From: Quercus robur
Lineage: Eukaryota > Streptophyta > Magnoliopsida > Fagales > Fagaceae
Direction: 5' to 3'
NCBI RefSeq assembly: GCF_932294415.1
Contig: NC_065537.1
Location: forward strand, 6,056,349 to 6,120,348
Length of the DNA stretch: 64,000 nucleotides
The notes under the pieces were generated by a model. The model saw only the letters and a list, made by a program, of their open reading frames with translations. It did not search any database and was not told where the DNA came from. Shown here piece by piece: positions 30,474 to 42,169 of this stretch (its first letter is position 1; each line of letters starts with the position of its first letter). Both the position numbers and the translations under genes were made by a program.

Positions 30474-33299
30474 AATAGCAAAAAAGGTGGCGAAAAGATA
30501 AAAACAGAAGAGACACCATACGGAAAATGGCGGTTTGAATATTTTTGATATGTTTATGGTGTATTTGCTTACATCTTATGGCAATTTGAAGGCAATGGGC
30601 ATTGATTCAGGATTGTAGTTTTTAGTATAAGATGATACGTCATCTTGTATTGGTCAAAAAACTATTATATCATAGGGTCTTGTTATCAATTATTATAAAA
30701 ATCCAATAAACTTTGATAAAGAAAACGATTAAACCCACTTCCAAAGACACCAAACATAATCCAATTGCATTTTAAACATAATTAGTTGCATTAATCTATG
30801 GGAGAAAACATTGGTATACTTTTGCAAGCTAGAAAGTATTCCAACATGACATAGGTTGAGTCCAACTCTAAGTGACAAAATGAACCCTTGTTAGTAGGAT
30901 TTCACACAATAACTTAGCTTGGTTCTACTCATTCAGTTTTTCAATCACCACTGCAGTCCAACAATCAATAGCAAAGACACATTCCACTCATGGTCAAAGC
31001 TACAAAATAGCATGCCCAAGTAAGGAGATAAAACAAAAGAGCTTTATTAACAACATTACAACAAATAAGTCCTAACAAAATAAATTGTTGTTGCCACCCG
31101 ATTAGAGACCTCCCAAATTCATTCCAAAGTGCTAAATCTACTGATTGATCAACCTAGAAGGTAACATTATCCTCCTTTCCATGCACTCTTTAAATTAAGA
31201 TATGTTGTCCACCAATTCCAACCATAATGGAGATGAGATCTTTCATAGCAAACTAGATGTCATATTTGAAATCTACTTAAAATTCCGAACATTTCTACGA
31301 GATTATGAAAATTGAGACAATCTATTAGCAACAATTTAAAAAAGAAAGCAAAGGACCTTGAACCTACGACTATCAGCAAATTCAAATCCATTTCAAAACT
31401 TCCTGCTCTATGAAATTGTGGATGGCATAAGCATATGGTCATGCCTACTGAAGTTTGAATTTTCAGAATTGGTGCTGACTAGTTACAGACCAAAAAAATA
31501 GTCCTCAGTCCACAAAGCTCCCACTTTCGTGGGGTCTAAAAGAGAAGATTGGTAGGCAGCTTTACTCCTAAGTTTTTTTTTTTTTTTTGGAGAGGCTGAT
31601 TCGGGCCCCATAACTAGTAACAGACAAATGGACCAAAATCCTAATACTCACATATTATAACAAAACTAAATGATACGGCCTCCAACAATGGATTAGAACT
31701 AAAAATTTAAATCCATCAAGAAGTATGAGTAACTTCATTATCAGAGTGATAGAGATAGATTATGCGATGAAGTGATGAACATGTAAAGGCTTATTTTTAT
31801 AATTTGTCTAACAATTGGAAGATGAGCCTCATCTTCCATATTGTAATTATGTGGAAAGAGATTCCATTGGGTCTGTAACCTGTTGGTTTCATTTTTAACA
31901 ATACATTTTAGGCCCAAATCCAAATCTTTGTATAGTTACTAGCTATTAATATTTTACTTGTCCATTGCCTTCTACAACTTCATTGATTTTTTTATAGAAT
32001 AATTTTGGGAAACAACTTTTACCCTTAAAAGACATAGAGTTTAGCAACAAATCACATGATTAATTTCTTTCATCAATTTTGTATTTTTTTTGTGTTAGTT
32101 CTTATTCAAATTAGGTTGGTATCCAATCCAATGAACGAGCACCCAAAGATGCAAATGAAACAATGCAACTTAAAAAGGAGACATACCTTGGCATCAAATG
32201 CAAAAGAAATCGAATGGAAACAGTGAAGAAGAAACTTGTTTCAAGGTTGTTTTCAGATGGAGGAATATTTCTTCCAAGTTCGATCAAGATGTTCTCATTT
32301 TCTTCGATGGTAGATACAAATTGAAGTCAGAAGAATCATCATCATTGATAAAGTTCTGGGCCATTGAAGAATAACCCAAATCAAACCCATCACTAAAAGT
32401 TGAGCCAATTCCCAAATCTGGCAGACCCAAGCGTAAATTGGACTCATATGATGTCATATTATTTGGAAGCTCCATGCTAGATGGCAAAGAAATGTGGCTT
32501 GTGTCATCAAGGACAAGGACCTGAGGAGGCTGCTATTTTCTTACCATATGGTGACAGCCCATCAACATGAAAGCCCTTCAAAGGAGAGTCAAACTCATTA
32601 CTTCTTGTTTCAATACTTTATCAGCTGATTCATTTCTTTTTCACAAGCATTTTATTAATTTTTATGAGATGTTATAAACTTTTTTGATAGGTATGAAATG
32701 CTATAGACTTTGATAAAGGAAATAATTAAATCCACTTCCAAAGACACCAGACATAATCCAATTGAATTTTGAAAAAAAAAATGTATTGCATTAATTTTAT
32801 GGAAGAGAAAATGGTGTATACTTTTGCAAGATTTCCACAATTACATAGGCCGTAGTATAACTCAAAGTGATTGCATAAACCCTTGTCAATAGGATTTCAC
32901 ACAGCAACTTAGCTAGGTAGGATTTGGCAGCGTACTAATAATCTGACTTTTCTTTTTAAAAATTATAGTTGTTTTTTCAAAGATAACTGGATTACATGTC
33001 ATATGCTTTCTAATACATATTAAAGCAAATCAAATAAACAAAAGTAATGAACAAATGGTCTAGAGCTTGCAAGATTTTAGCACATTGAACACTACATGAT
33101 TCAGCTTGCCTTGATAGATCTAAGTCATTTTGTTCTTTAAGAGTTTAACTAAAAACACCTAAACCTGTTTCAAATTTAATTTAATATCATTACAATAGGA
33201 AACACTAAAAGATTTACAAAGAAAAGGAAAGCAAATATAGAAATTGTTAAAACAAAAAAAGATGTAATTGCACAGAACAAAGAAATCTCAATGATCTTT
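30474..33299. other. Spacer with a local duplication
   Basis: About 250 bp at 30690-30935 recurs at 32690-32925 in the same orientation: 'cacttccaaagacacca', 'cataatccaattg', 'tatacttttgcaag' and 'aggatttcacaca'. The copies differ at about a fifth of positions. Between them lies the unrecognised fragment at 32284-32530. No other gene is visible. Confidence 0.6.
32284..32530 (-). pseudogene. Unrecognised last-exon-like fragment
   Basis: About 80 residues in one minus-strand frame, VLVLDDTSHISLPSSMELPN followed by a segment containing NLRLGLPDLGIG, an acidic DDDSSDF stretch and KKMRTS before the stop. Composition and the lysine/arginine end resemble the C-terminus of a nuclear or regulatory protein, but I do not recognise the family. 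Upstream on the minus strand a TAG closes the frame, and another frame there reads FHVDGLSPYGKK, so it may be one exon of a decayed gene. Confidence 0.35.
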
Positions 33300-34610
33300 A
33301 GCTTTTAGCAGTGGTGGTAATGCTCAAAAGCTGCTTGAAACAACTTGGCCTTCTAACCTTTTCTTTATCCCTTACTATCCCAGACTGATTATTCTTCAAA
33401 CAACTGACAACACAAATGAATGAAAATTATTTTTAACTATAATGATTATACATAGGCTTTGGGTTAAATTTAATGCATATAAGCAAACAACTATATTTAC
33501 TAATGGCAGTATTCTAGAGACTTCTGAGTGCAAAACACTGTGGTCCAAAAGGTTTAGTTGTGTATCAGAGAGTTGCATCACAGCAAGGAACTTTTAAGCT
33601 AGGAACTCATGGGTTCAGCGGGACAAACTCAATTCCTAAAATATATTCTTCGTATTATTTAAAAATATAAATGGTCTAAGAGAATGACAATGATTCATAT
33701 GAATAAACATTTTTTTTGTACAATGACACAAAGAACAAAAACAACACTAGAATGATGATGACAACAATGAGGCTTCTTGAGTACTCATTGAACCCATTGG
33801 AAATATGTCAACTTACTTCAAAAGCTGCTTGAAACAACTTGGCCTTTCAACCTTTACTTTTTCCCTTACTATCCCAGACTGATTATTCTTCAATCAACTG
33901 GCAAAACAACAAATGAAAATCGTTTTCAACGGGATATACCCTTCCCCATGTAATTGGTTGTTTAGCTGTTATGGTTCAAGTCAAAAAAAAATAAAAATTT
34001 GTTTTTTTTTTTTTTTCACTCAAAAGTAAGACTGGAAGTTATCAAATTTATTTATGAAAAAATAAATAAATAAAAAGAAAGAAAAAAGACCCAAGAAAAA
34101 TTTTATTCTTTTGGAGAAACAGGGCTAACTCTCTCATCCTGGCATCTTCTAGGACTAAAGCACTGAAAATGAGAGCTGGGAGAAAAGAACATTCATAGAA
34201 AGCTTCTAAAAATTATGATTTCCACACAGAAATCAAGAAACAAGCTACTGCTACCTGAATTTTTTTTTTGACAATCTCACAACTGCTACAAGAGGTAAAA
34301 TTCAGACATAAAACAGGAAAACACAAAAAACCCAGAAATTAATATTACTTTTCTTCCCCTTTTCCACTGTTTTCCCATCACTCAAACACAAATTGAACAC
34401 AAACCAAATATAAATTTAATATTAAAAAAAAAAAAAACAGAGAATTCACAGAGAGTATTGAATAATAGAAGAGTGAGGACCTTGAGGATCACGTTGTCAT
34501 GGTCGATGAGATGAAGAGAGAGAGGGACAGTCAGTTGAAGAGGAAAACAGAGAAAGAAATTATTTAAGGAAAGCTGAAACGTTTGACAATTACCCAACAG
34601 AAACCTACAT
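33300..34610. repeat. Dispersed block, copy III
   Basis: It repeats copy I from 'agcagtggtggtaatgctca' to 'gctgaaacgtttgacaatt'. The first part is present twice within this copy (33306-33420 and 33690-33930). The nearest plus-strand gene is upstream and ends at 30473; no pseudokinase gene adjoins it on the left. Non-coding. Confidence 0.75.
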
Positions 34611-34685
34611 TTCAATAAAAGGAATTTAGTTTTCTTTCGTTGATTTTGGTTGGGAGAAAAGTGAAAGAGATGACTCACTTGCTCT

Positions 34686-34875
34686 TAGGGTATAAAGCCA
34701 ACCCGTCAACCCGTCAAAACTGACCTGACCCAATCCAACCCATCGGGTTGGGTCGGTTTTTAGGCCTTGACGGGTTGGGTTGGGTTACAAAAAAATTTTT
34801 AATAGCGGGTTAGGTTGGGTTTGGATCATAAAATTTCAAACCCGCCAAACCCAACTCGACCCACCTATATATTTA

Positions 34876-34906
<31 letters not shown>

Positions 34907-35234
34907 TATAATTAACAAATTTTTTAAAATAACCAACTCTTCCTATCCTATATAAAAGCCAATTAGTTCACACAAACTCTAGTAAATTACTATTGTTGTT
35001 TAGTTATTAGTGTTGTTTGTCTTTAAGGAGTTACATTGATATTAATATTTATATTTTTTTATACTTAATTTAATAATAAAAATTTGTCCAACCCATGGGT
35101 TCAACCCGACCCATGTGGGTTGGGTTGGACTTATGTAATGGGTTGGATTGGGTTGATTTTTTTTTGACCCATCATGGTGGGTTGGGTCAAAAAATCCCCT
35201 CAACCCAACCCAACCCGACCTATACACACCCCTA
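34686..35234. mobile_element. Short non-autonomous hAT element, 549 bp
   Basis: The target duplications are CTTGCTCT (34678-34685) and CTTGCTTT (35235-35242), seven of eight bases alike. The ends are TAGGGTATA and, as reverse complement, TAGGGGTGTGTATA. The arms consist of 'aacccaacccgaccc' and 'gggttgggt' words that pair as inverted repeats. The core is AT-rich with a (TA)n run near 34873-34900. It is related in design to the element at 27291-28213. Confidence 0.8.
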
Positions 35235-35242
35235 CTTGCTTT

Positions 35243-36943
35243 GTTAAAAAAATGAGAAAGATAAATTTCTTTTTAATAATAGGAAAAAAATAGAAAATGT
35301 TGATTATATAAACTTAATCACAACTCACAAGCCTGGTCACACAAACATAAGGAATATTTTTTATTGAAATAAAATACCTTAGATGTTATTCTTTAGATTT
35401 TTCATCTTAAATATCTTCTCCAACACAAAAAAAAAAAAATTAATAATAATAATAATAATAAAATAAAAAATAAAGCAAGTAAAGAAGGGATTTATGCTTG
35501 CTTGCCAAAGTAAAGAAAGGATTTATGCTTGCTTGCCGACATAGATGTATACGCTTTCTTTCTCTTTTATCTAACCTATTTTCTTTTCTTTTTTTAATCT
35601 TATTTTATCTATGTGTAGACTTTATATTAACATTACCTTTCCTAAACATGCTCATACTAAAATTTTATTTTCTCATTCATTAATTAGATTTCTTTATGCG
35701 TCCCCGTTTATATTTCTTTATACATTTCATTTATTTATTTTTCAGCAATTTTTTTAATATTAGAATATGATGCAACAGATAACACAATATAATTTTTGTT
35801 AATTTTAATTATCATGGGCCTCCAATGCAACTATGCAAACCAAGGTTCACTAGTACACCAATGACCTCCTAATAGTTAAAAAAAAAAGAAAGAAAAAAAA
35901 AAGGTGATAATATAGTGACAAAGTGAACATAGATCAATGCTAATTATGTCATAATATTCAATAAAAAATCACATTATTTTATTTGTGATTATCTTATGCT
36001 TTGTTACATAGGAGGAACGATATAATTAATTGGCTTTCTTTTATTATCTTTTATTAGTTAAACACACATTTATTAGTTAAAGGCATGTGCGTTGCACGGT
36101 TTACTTAAAAAGATATATGTAAATAAATTAAAAGATTCAAAACTATATTAATAATTAGTTAGTCACATTATAAAACATATTAATGTTATGACATATAATT
36201 AATACATACATTTGAGTCACTTTTTATGAGCATGGTGTGTAATAAGTTTGCTAGAGGGTTAGTTGATGAGATTGTTTCGCTGGAGGAATCCCCTCCTCTT
36301 GCACTAGAAGCTTTGTATTTGGACTTGCTTAAGATTTAATGAAATTCATTCCCCTTTCAAAAAAATATATAAATTTCCAATATTAAAACATAAAATAATG
36401 ATATACAATCAAAATAAATATTAAATTTATTTTAAATTATATACTTGAAACTTTTGCTAATAGAATTTTAGATGAAGTAAAATATTTTATTTCTTATAGT
36501 TTAGAAAATAGATTATTATTCATAGTAAATTATTGGTAAAAGAGTTTGATCTACTTAACTATCTATTGTCACTATATTAATAATTAATGACGATTAACTA
36601 TCTTTATGCATTTCGTAGTATAACCTATTACCAAAACACTTTAATTTTGAAAGGAAAAATTTGAAAAGGAATGGGCATTTTGAGGAGATAAAACATGGCA
36701 TTTGACTTTCCTAATGCATAATGTAAACAAAGAAAGAATAAGTGTTAACCTTATGTGTGGAGTAAAGGTTCTTGAGATGATTATATATGAGATCTTCACA
36801 TGCTTTGTAACCAAATTGACAAACAAACTCTTCATAAGAGTGTCATTAAAAAGTAAAATAAATACTAAACTATAACTCTTAACTCATGGGAAAAACCTGA
36901 AATTTGTAAAACTTAAACTTTTTCAAGTGCGTGGATTGAAAAT
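35243..36943. other. AT-rich spacer
   Basis: No gene recognised. A 30-bp tandem duplication ('aggatttatgcttgcttgcc') occurs at 35485-35537, and 'gcatgtgcgttgcacggttt' near 36085 resembles the hairpin word at Helitron 3' ends, without a CTAG end nearby. Confidence 0.5.
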
Positions 36944-38144
36944 TGTTGATACCCATTTTTGCGACACATTTTCTACAAGCCCGATTCAACTAAGCCCGAC
37001 TTCCTTGTGGGCTCAATTCATGTATTATATTATATTTTATTCTTTTAAGCATGGCCCAAGCCCATGCGACTTATTAGGGGAAATTGAGGAAGTGTGGTTT
37101 GGAGGGTATGGTTCGGTTCCTTTCGGACTTTTTGCATAAGTCCAACCCATGCGTGCTACCAAGTGGGCAAAGGACAATGGTAGCACCACAGGCTTATGGA
37201 GGAGGTCTTGTACCCAAAATTTCTACCTCAAAAGAGCTTTTATGCTCTAGGTGACTATGCCCTTAATTTTCAGCCCAGCTCCATTTTCCACACCAAAACA
37301 CAACAACTCTAAGAAAAAGGCTGAATAACCTAGCTCACTTAGCCACCCAAATGCAATCTCCAAGGACCTGCCATGTCTAGGAAACATCAACCCATGAATT
37401 TAGGCTACTTTATTTCCCAAATTATCCAAAAAGCAAGGCATCCCTCTTACCCAATTAAATCAAATCTGACTATAACTTCTTTGATTCATACCTTGGGGTT
37501 AAAAGCCTCTTCTATTAACCAAAAACAGTCACTTAGAGAACCCCAAGTCCAATACAAAAGGCCCCAATCAGATTCAAAATGGAAGGAGGCCACATTCTAC
37601 ATAGAGACCTGAAACTTCAGAGCAAAAGCCCATTCAGTCAGTCAACAATCTCACAATTCCGAAGCTTGGGGGTGGAAATATGGGTACAGGGGAACCTTCC
37701 CTCTTTTCCTCATGACTTCCCTCAATTTCCTCTTTTGTATGACTGTGGGTCGAAGTTTCAGACCTGTTAAACCACGTTTTCCCTATAGAGCTGAAACTTG
37801 AGAGCAAAAACCCACTAAGCGAAGAGACATTCTCAAAATTCTGAACCTTAGGGGTGGAAATATGGGTACAGGGGAACCTTCTCTCTCTTCCTCACGACCT
37901 CCCTCAATTTCTTCTTTTGTGTGACTGTGGGTCGAAGTTTCAGACCTGTTATGTTTTTATGTTTTTTCAGCACTTTTGCTATTAGCATTTTGATTCTCTC
38001 TTGTCAAAGCACCATTAGCCTTTTGTTCATTATACATTTAGAATTTTGGGCTTGATTCTCCACAATAAACACTTCTAAAGAACCCAAGGGAAGATTCAGG
38101 CCATTTTCCCATTTTCGGCCCTTGTTGCGAAAACGTCCCCGACA
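36944..38144. mobile_element. Solo LTR, about 1.2 kb
   Basis: It begins TGTTGATACCC and ends CCCCGACA. The 5-bp target duplication AAAAT flanks it at 36939-36943 and 38145-38149. No partner LTR or internal region is near. Inside, a segment of about 160 bp is present twice (37609-37768 and 37791-37951), offset by 182 bp, with 'gggtggaaatatgggtacag' and 'tgggtcgaagtttcagacct' in both. A fossil left by LTR-LTR recombination; the family is not determined. Confidence 0.75.
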
Positions 38145-38149
38145 AAAAT

Positions 38150-39247
38150 TTTAAAAGTAGATAAACTAACACTTAAATTAAAATTGATGATAGAATAACG
38201 TGTATTGACAAAATAAAAATTGTAGATAATTCATATAGTGATGAAGAGGAAAAAAGTTGATATCAACAATTAAGCATTTGTATCTGTCCAAAAATTAATG
38301 TAGCAGTAGTTTAAAAGTGGTAAACTTACTGGATTTAGTTGAAATTGAATATCAGTGGAAATAGAATTTTATATTGTCAAAATTTTAGCTAATAGAGTTT
38401 AATCTCAAGCAAACTATCTTCATAAGAGTTTCATTAAAAAGTAAAACCAATACTAAACTTAAACTCAAACTAAGCTCAAACTCTCTTAATTCAAGGGAAA
38501 TAAAAAGTGAATTCGTAAAACTTGAACCTTTTCAAGTTTCTAAGCACGATTGATGAAGATAAATAAAATAATATATTTATCTAAAAAATCATAATAATAG
38601 AAAATTTAATGATTGATAAAAATCATGTCTAACCATATTTAATGAAAAGTTGATATGAACAAAAATATAATGTTAGTCTAATTTGTGGAGTTAATGTTAG
38701 TCTAATTTGTTGAGTTGTGAAGTTGAAATCTAATCTTTAAAACATCATGATATTGCTCGATTATTCTCCTTTTTATTAATAAAAATTATACTACTCAAGA
38801 AAATTAATTTAATCTAATAACGCACATATAAACATAACACGAGTACAAATGGAACCCTTGTTGTAGGAGAGAATACAAAATTTGATAATTCTTAAATAAT
38901 TAATAGGTAAAGCATATATATTTTTAGAGGTTTATATAATGGATTTCATGGATTTAAAATTGCATTTATGACTCATAAGCAAAACTTATAAAACAAAAAA
39001 CAAAAAACACACAAACAAAGTAGAGAAATACATACCTAGAATAGTTTGGATTGTAGGTTTGATAAAGACTTCTACTATGGATTTCAAAAACATCAAATAG
39101 GCTAAGTAATAAGGAAAAAAAAAAAAAAGGAGAGTTAGATTTCTAAACAACATAAAAATTGTAAGAGAATGAGAATTATTGATAATGGGGAGAGAAAAGA
39201 AAAAGAAGAAGAAGTTGTGCCTAAGAATATATAAGAATACACGGTAA

Positions 39248-39299
<52 letters not shown>

Positions 39300-40946
39300 T
39301 TTTCAATTGTGAGTAAATTAGATTTCTAATCATTCTAGGAATAAAAAAAAAAAAGTCATATAGATTGAATAAAAAAATTAGAAGTAATTATCTAAAAACA
39401 ACAAAAACAAAAATGTCAAATAGATTGATTACATTGAATATGTAGTTGAATACGTTGCTTTTTTTATTATTTTATTCGGGTACTATGTTGTTTTTTTTTT
39501 TTTTTTTTTTTTTTTTACACGTAGTAATATAATTTAAATAAAAATAAAGGATTGGATGAAGATTGTTGCAGATTTTTTATTTTTATTTTTACGTGTACCA
39601 TGATGTTTTTTTTTTTTTTACATGTGATAATATAATTTAAATAAAAAAATGATTAGATGAAGAGTTTGGATTGTAATTAAATTAATATTTTTATTAACTT
39701 AGAAATTATAGGAGAAGAAGATAAGAACAAAAAAAAATTATATATATTTTATTAAAATCTAAAAAAATTTATGCAATTTGGTAAAGCCACTTGGCGCAAC
39801 CACGGCTTCTAAGTCCAACTTTTATTATATAGTATATGATATTAACTAGTGTGTAGCTCTATGCATGGGTAAAATTATTATACGGTTCAAATTATACATT
39901 TTTTTTACAAGAAGTTCAAATGATATATGGTATTAGCTTATATTTTTTTTAAACCATACATTACACGTGACTATTTAAATATATATATATATATATATAT
40001 ATTTTTTATTAAATTCAAATTTTATTTTATATTTAAATTCTCTATTAAAATCTTGGCTTATCATATTTTTTAATTGAATTTTAAATTTTATTCCATAATT
40101 AAATTCCCCTTTATATATGATTATGTTTTTTATGATTTTTTTATATTGAATTCCTCATTTTCTACATTAAATTAATTCATTTGGCACCAAAAAAAAAAAC
40201 TTAGATTAGATAAATATATGGCACAAAATTAGACTCCAATTGAAATCCAATTTTTACACTAAATTAACTCACTTTGCACAAAAAATTAAAAAACTTAGAT
40301 TAAATGGAACATGTGACGCAAAATTAGACTCTAATTGAATTCTAATTTGAAATCTAATTGAATTTTCTTCCGGCTTTACCTATTAATATATATATATATA
40401 TATATATATATAGATAGATAGATAGATAGATAGATAATTCATAAACGTTAATAAAAAAATTTATTAGTTAATTTAACTAATTTCATTCAAAAAATCAGAT
40501 TCTTAGTTGTAGTTAATTTGGCCACTTGAATATTTTAGTATTTTAATCACTTTTGCTGCAAAATTACAGGGGCTTTGTTGAGTAATATTTCAAAGGCAAG
40601 AGGAAAGGTACCTAAGCTTCCCCCCCCCCCCCCCCCCCAATTTTTTTTTGCTTTTGTTTTCATCTTTCCATTTTTTTTTTCTTTTTTTGAATGAAATTTG
40701 TTAAATTCCATTTTTTTTGAAACATAAATATTAGATCGATTAGATTGAAAAGGAAAGTGGATTACTTTCACTATCATGATTCTCATTCATAAAATTATAA
40801 TAAGATCATTATTGTTGTCGTAAAAAAAATTAAGAAATAAAAAATAAAATATGAGAATAAAAAAGAAGAAAAAGAAGAAGGAATCTATGTGCTTTAAGAA
40901 ATTTTATCATCTCCTCTATTCAAAGACACTAAGAAAAAAAAAAAAA
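38150..40946. other. AT-rich spacer with simple repeats
   Basis: No gene. It holds (TA)n and (GA)n runs at 39252-39297, (TA)n at 39979-40000, a (TAGA)n run at 40412-40434, a diverged tandem pair near 39480-39530 and 39590-39660, and another near 40185-40260 and 40275-40350. The poly-C run at 40620-40638 is listed separately. Confidence 0.55.
40620..40638. repeat. Poly-C run, 19 bases
   Basis: An uninterrupted C run in otherwise AT-rich DNA, followed by a poly-T run. G/C homopolymers of this length are rare in plant nuclear DNA, where A/T runs dominate. Confidence 0.9.
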
Positions 40947-40951
40947 AGGAA

Positions 40952-41637
40952 TGTGGGGACACGATTTGCAACGACCTAACACGATACTGGGTTCGCCCAT
41001 AAATAGGCCCAAACAATATGATTTATAGAGCGTGGGTTTGAAAGGCTAGGCCTTAGTCACCAGACGGTGGGTTTTTCGTGGTATTCATACATAGTTAAAT
41101 CGTGTTCGCTCTAGGAGTCTTTCTCCTAGAGGCGGGCTGGGAGGCTCTGGTTTTTGGCCATTTTTCCCAGCCTCCTCCTTGGTGCATTAACCTTTACATT
41201 ATATAGCCCTTCTTGGTTGATCTTAGCCCTCCATTTGTTGGCCAGGCAGGTGCCTACTTCTGTACCCGTCCCATCAGCTGTCCCTCCTTGCTTTTTGTTA
41301 GTTGCGGTGATCGAAGTCGCCCTGCCCAGGTGTCTTTTCTCATTAACATGGTCAGGACGCTGGCTGGTGCATTTAATGCGGAGGGGACGTGTTTACCCTG
41401 AACTAGTTTTGCACCGTACCCCCATGTGGGTCCCATTCTACTCGCATCTCTTTCAGGGGGCTTTTTGGGGGCATCCTTCATCAAGACGTTGCTCTTCCCC
41501 TTGAGGTCCTGGAGTGCTGAGGACAGGGTCATCCTCGGCTATTCCCCTCGACACTTCGGACTTTCCCCATTTGTCCTCGGCATGGGCCCCGAGCCCTAAT
41601 AGGGCATGGGTCGGACCATAAGTTCCCTGGCCCCACA
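40952..41637 (+). repeat. 5' LTR of the LARD-like element
   Basis: 686 bp, TGTGGGGACACGATTTGC at the start and CCTGGCCCCACA at the end. A TATA-like 'acattatatagccc' occurs near 41200. Confidence 0.9.
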
Positions 41638-42169
41638 ATAGCCCCTCAAAATCCTGCTATCCGAATCCTCGGGCGGATAAGAGGGTTTTGATGACATCAG
41701 ATATCTGTCAATGCCTATCAATCCTTGTCACTCATCGGTTCCCGAGACTTTTCGTCTGCCCGAGGCACGTTCCTGGAGCCCTTGGAAGGTGAAACGTGGC
41801 CTCATTAAATACGGGCGGCTCTGTGTTTCCCACGTTCTACGGCGTGATGAAGATCAAACGGTGGTGATTCCTTGGTCTTTATGGGCGGGAAAATTTGTGC
41901 AGTTACCCTAGAAAGTATAAAAGATTTTTTGGAACGGATCTGCCTCTTCAGTTTTGCACTTATGAGTTCTAGCGCGTATACCCTGGGTTCATCTGAACTT
42001 TCGTCCAAACTCAAGTCTATCTCCAACACAAAAAGCCTGTCCGAAGCGTCTTTCCTCTTTTATGTAAGTTCCCTGCCTCCATTAACTCGTACTTTTTCTT
42101 TTCTGGGTTTATTTTTCTCTGGTTCCCTTTCTTCTCCCGTTGCTGGTTGAGTCTGTTTCGTAAATCATA

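Noticed and set aside
36075-36110. Possible Helitron 3' end ('gcatgtgcgttgcacgg')
   Set aside because: No CTAG end follows at the right distance and no matching TC start was found.
36927-37770. Small plus-strand frames of 60-80 residues
   Set aside because: They lie within the solo LTR and have no family resemblance.
41254-41532. Frames on both strands of the LTRs (also near 46674-47228)
   Set aside because: The same frames occur in both LTRs because the LTRs are repeats. They contain no known domain.
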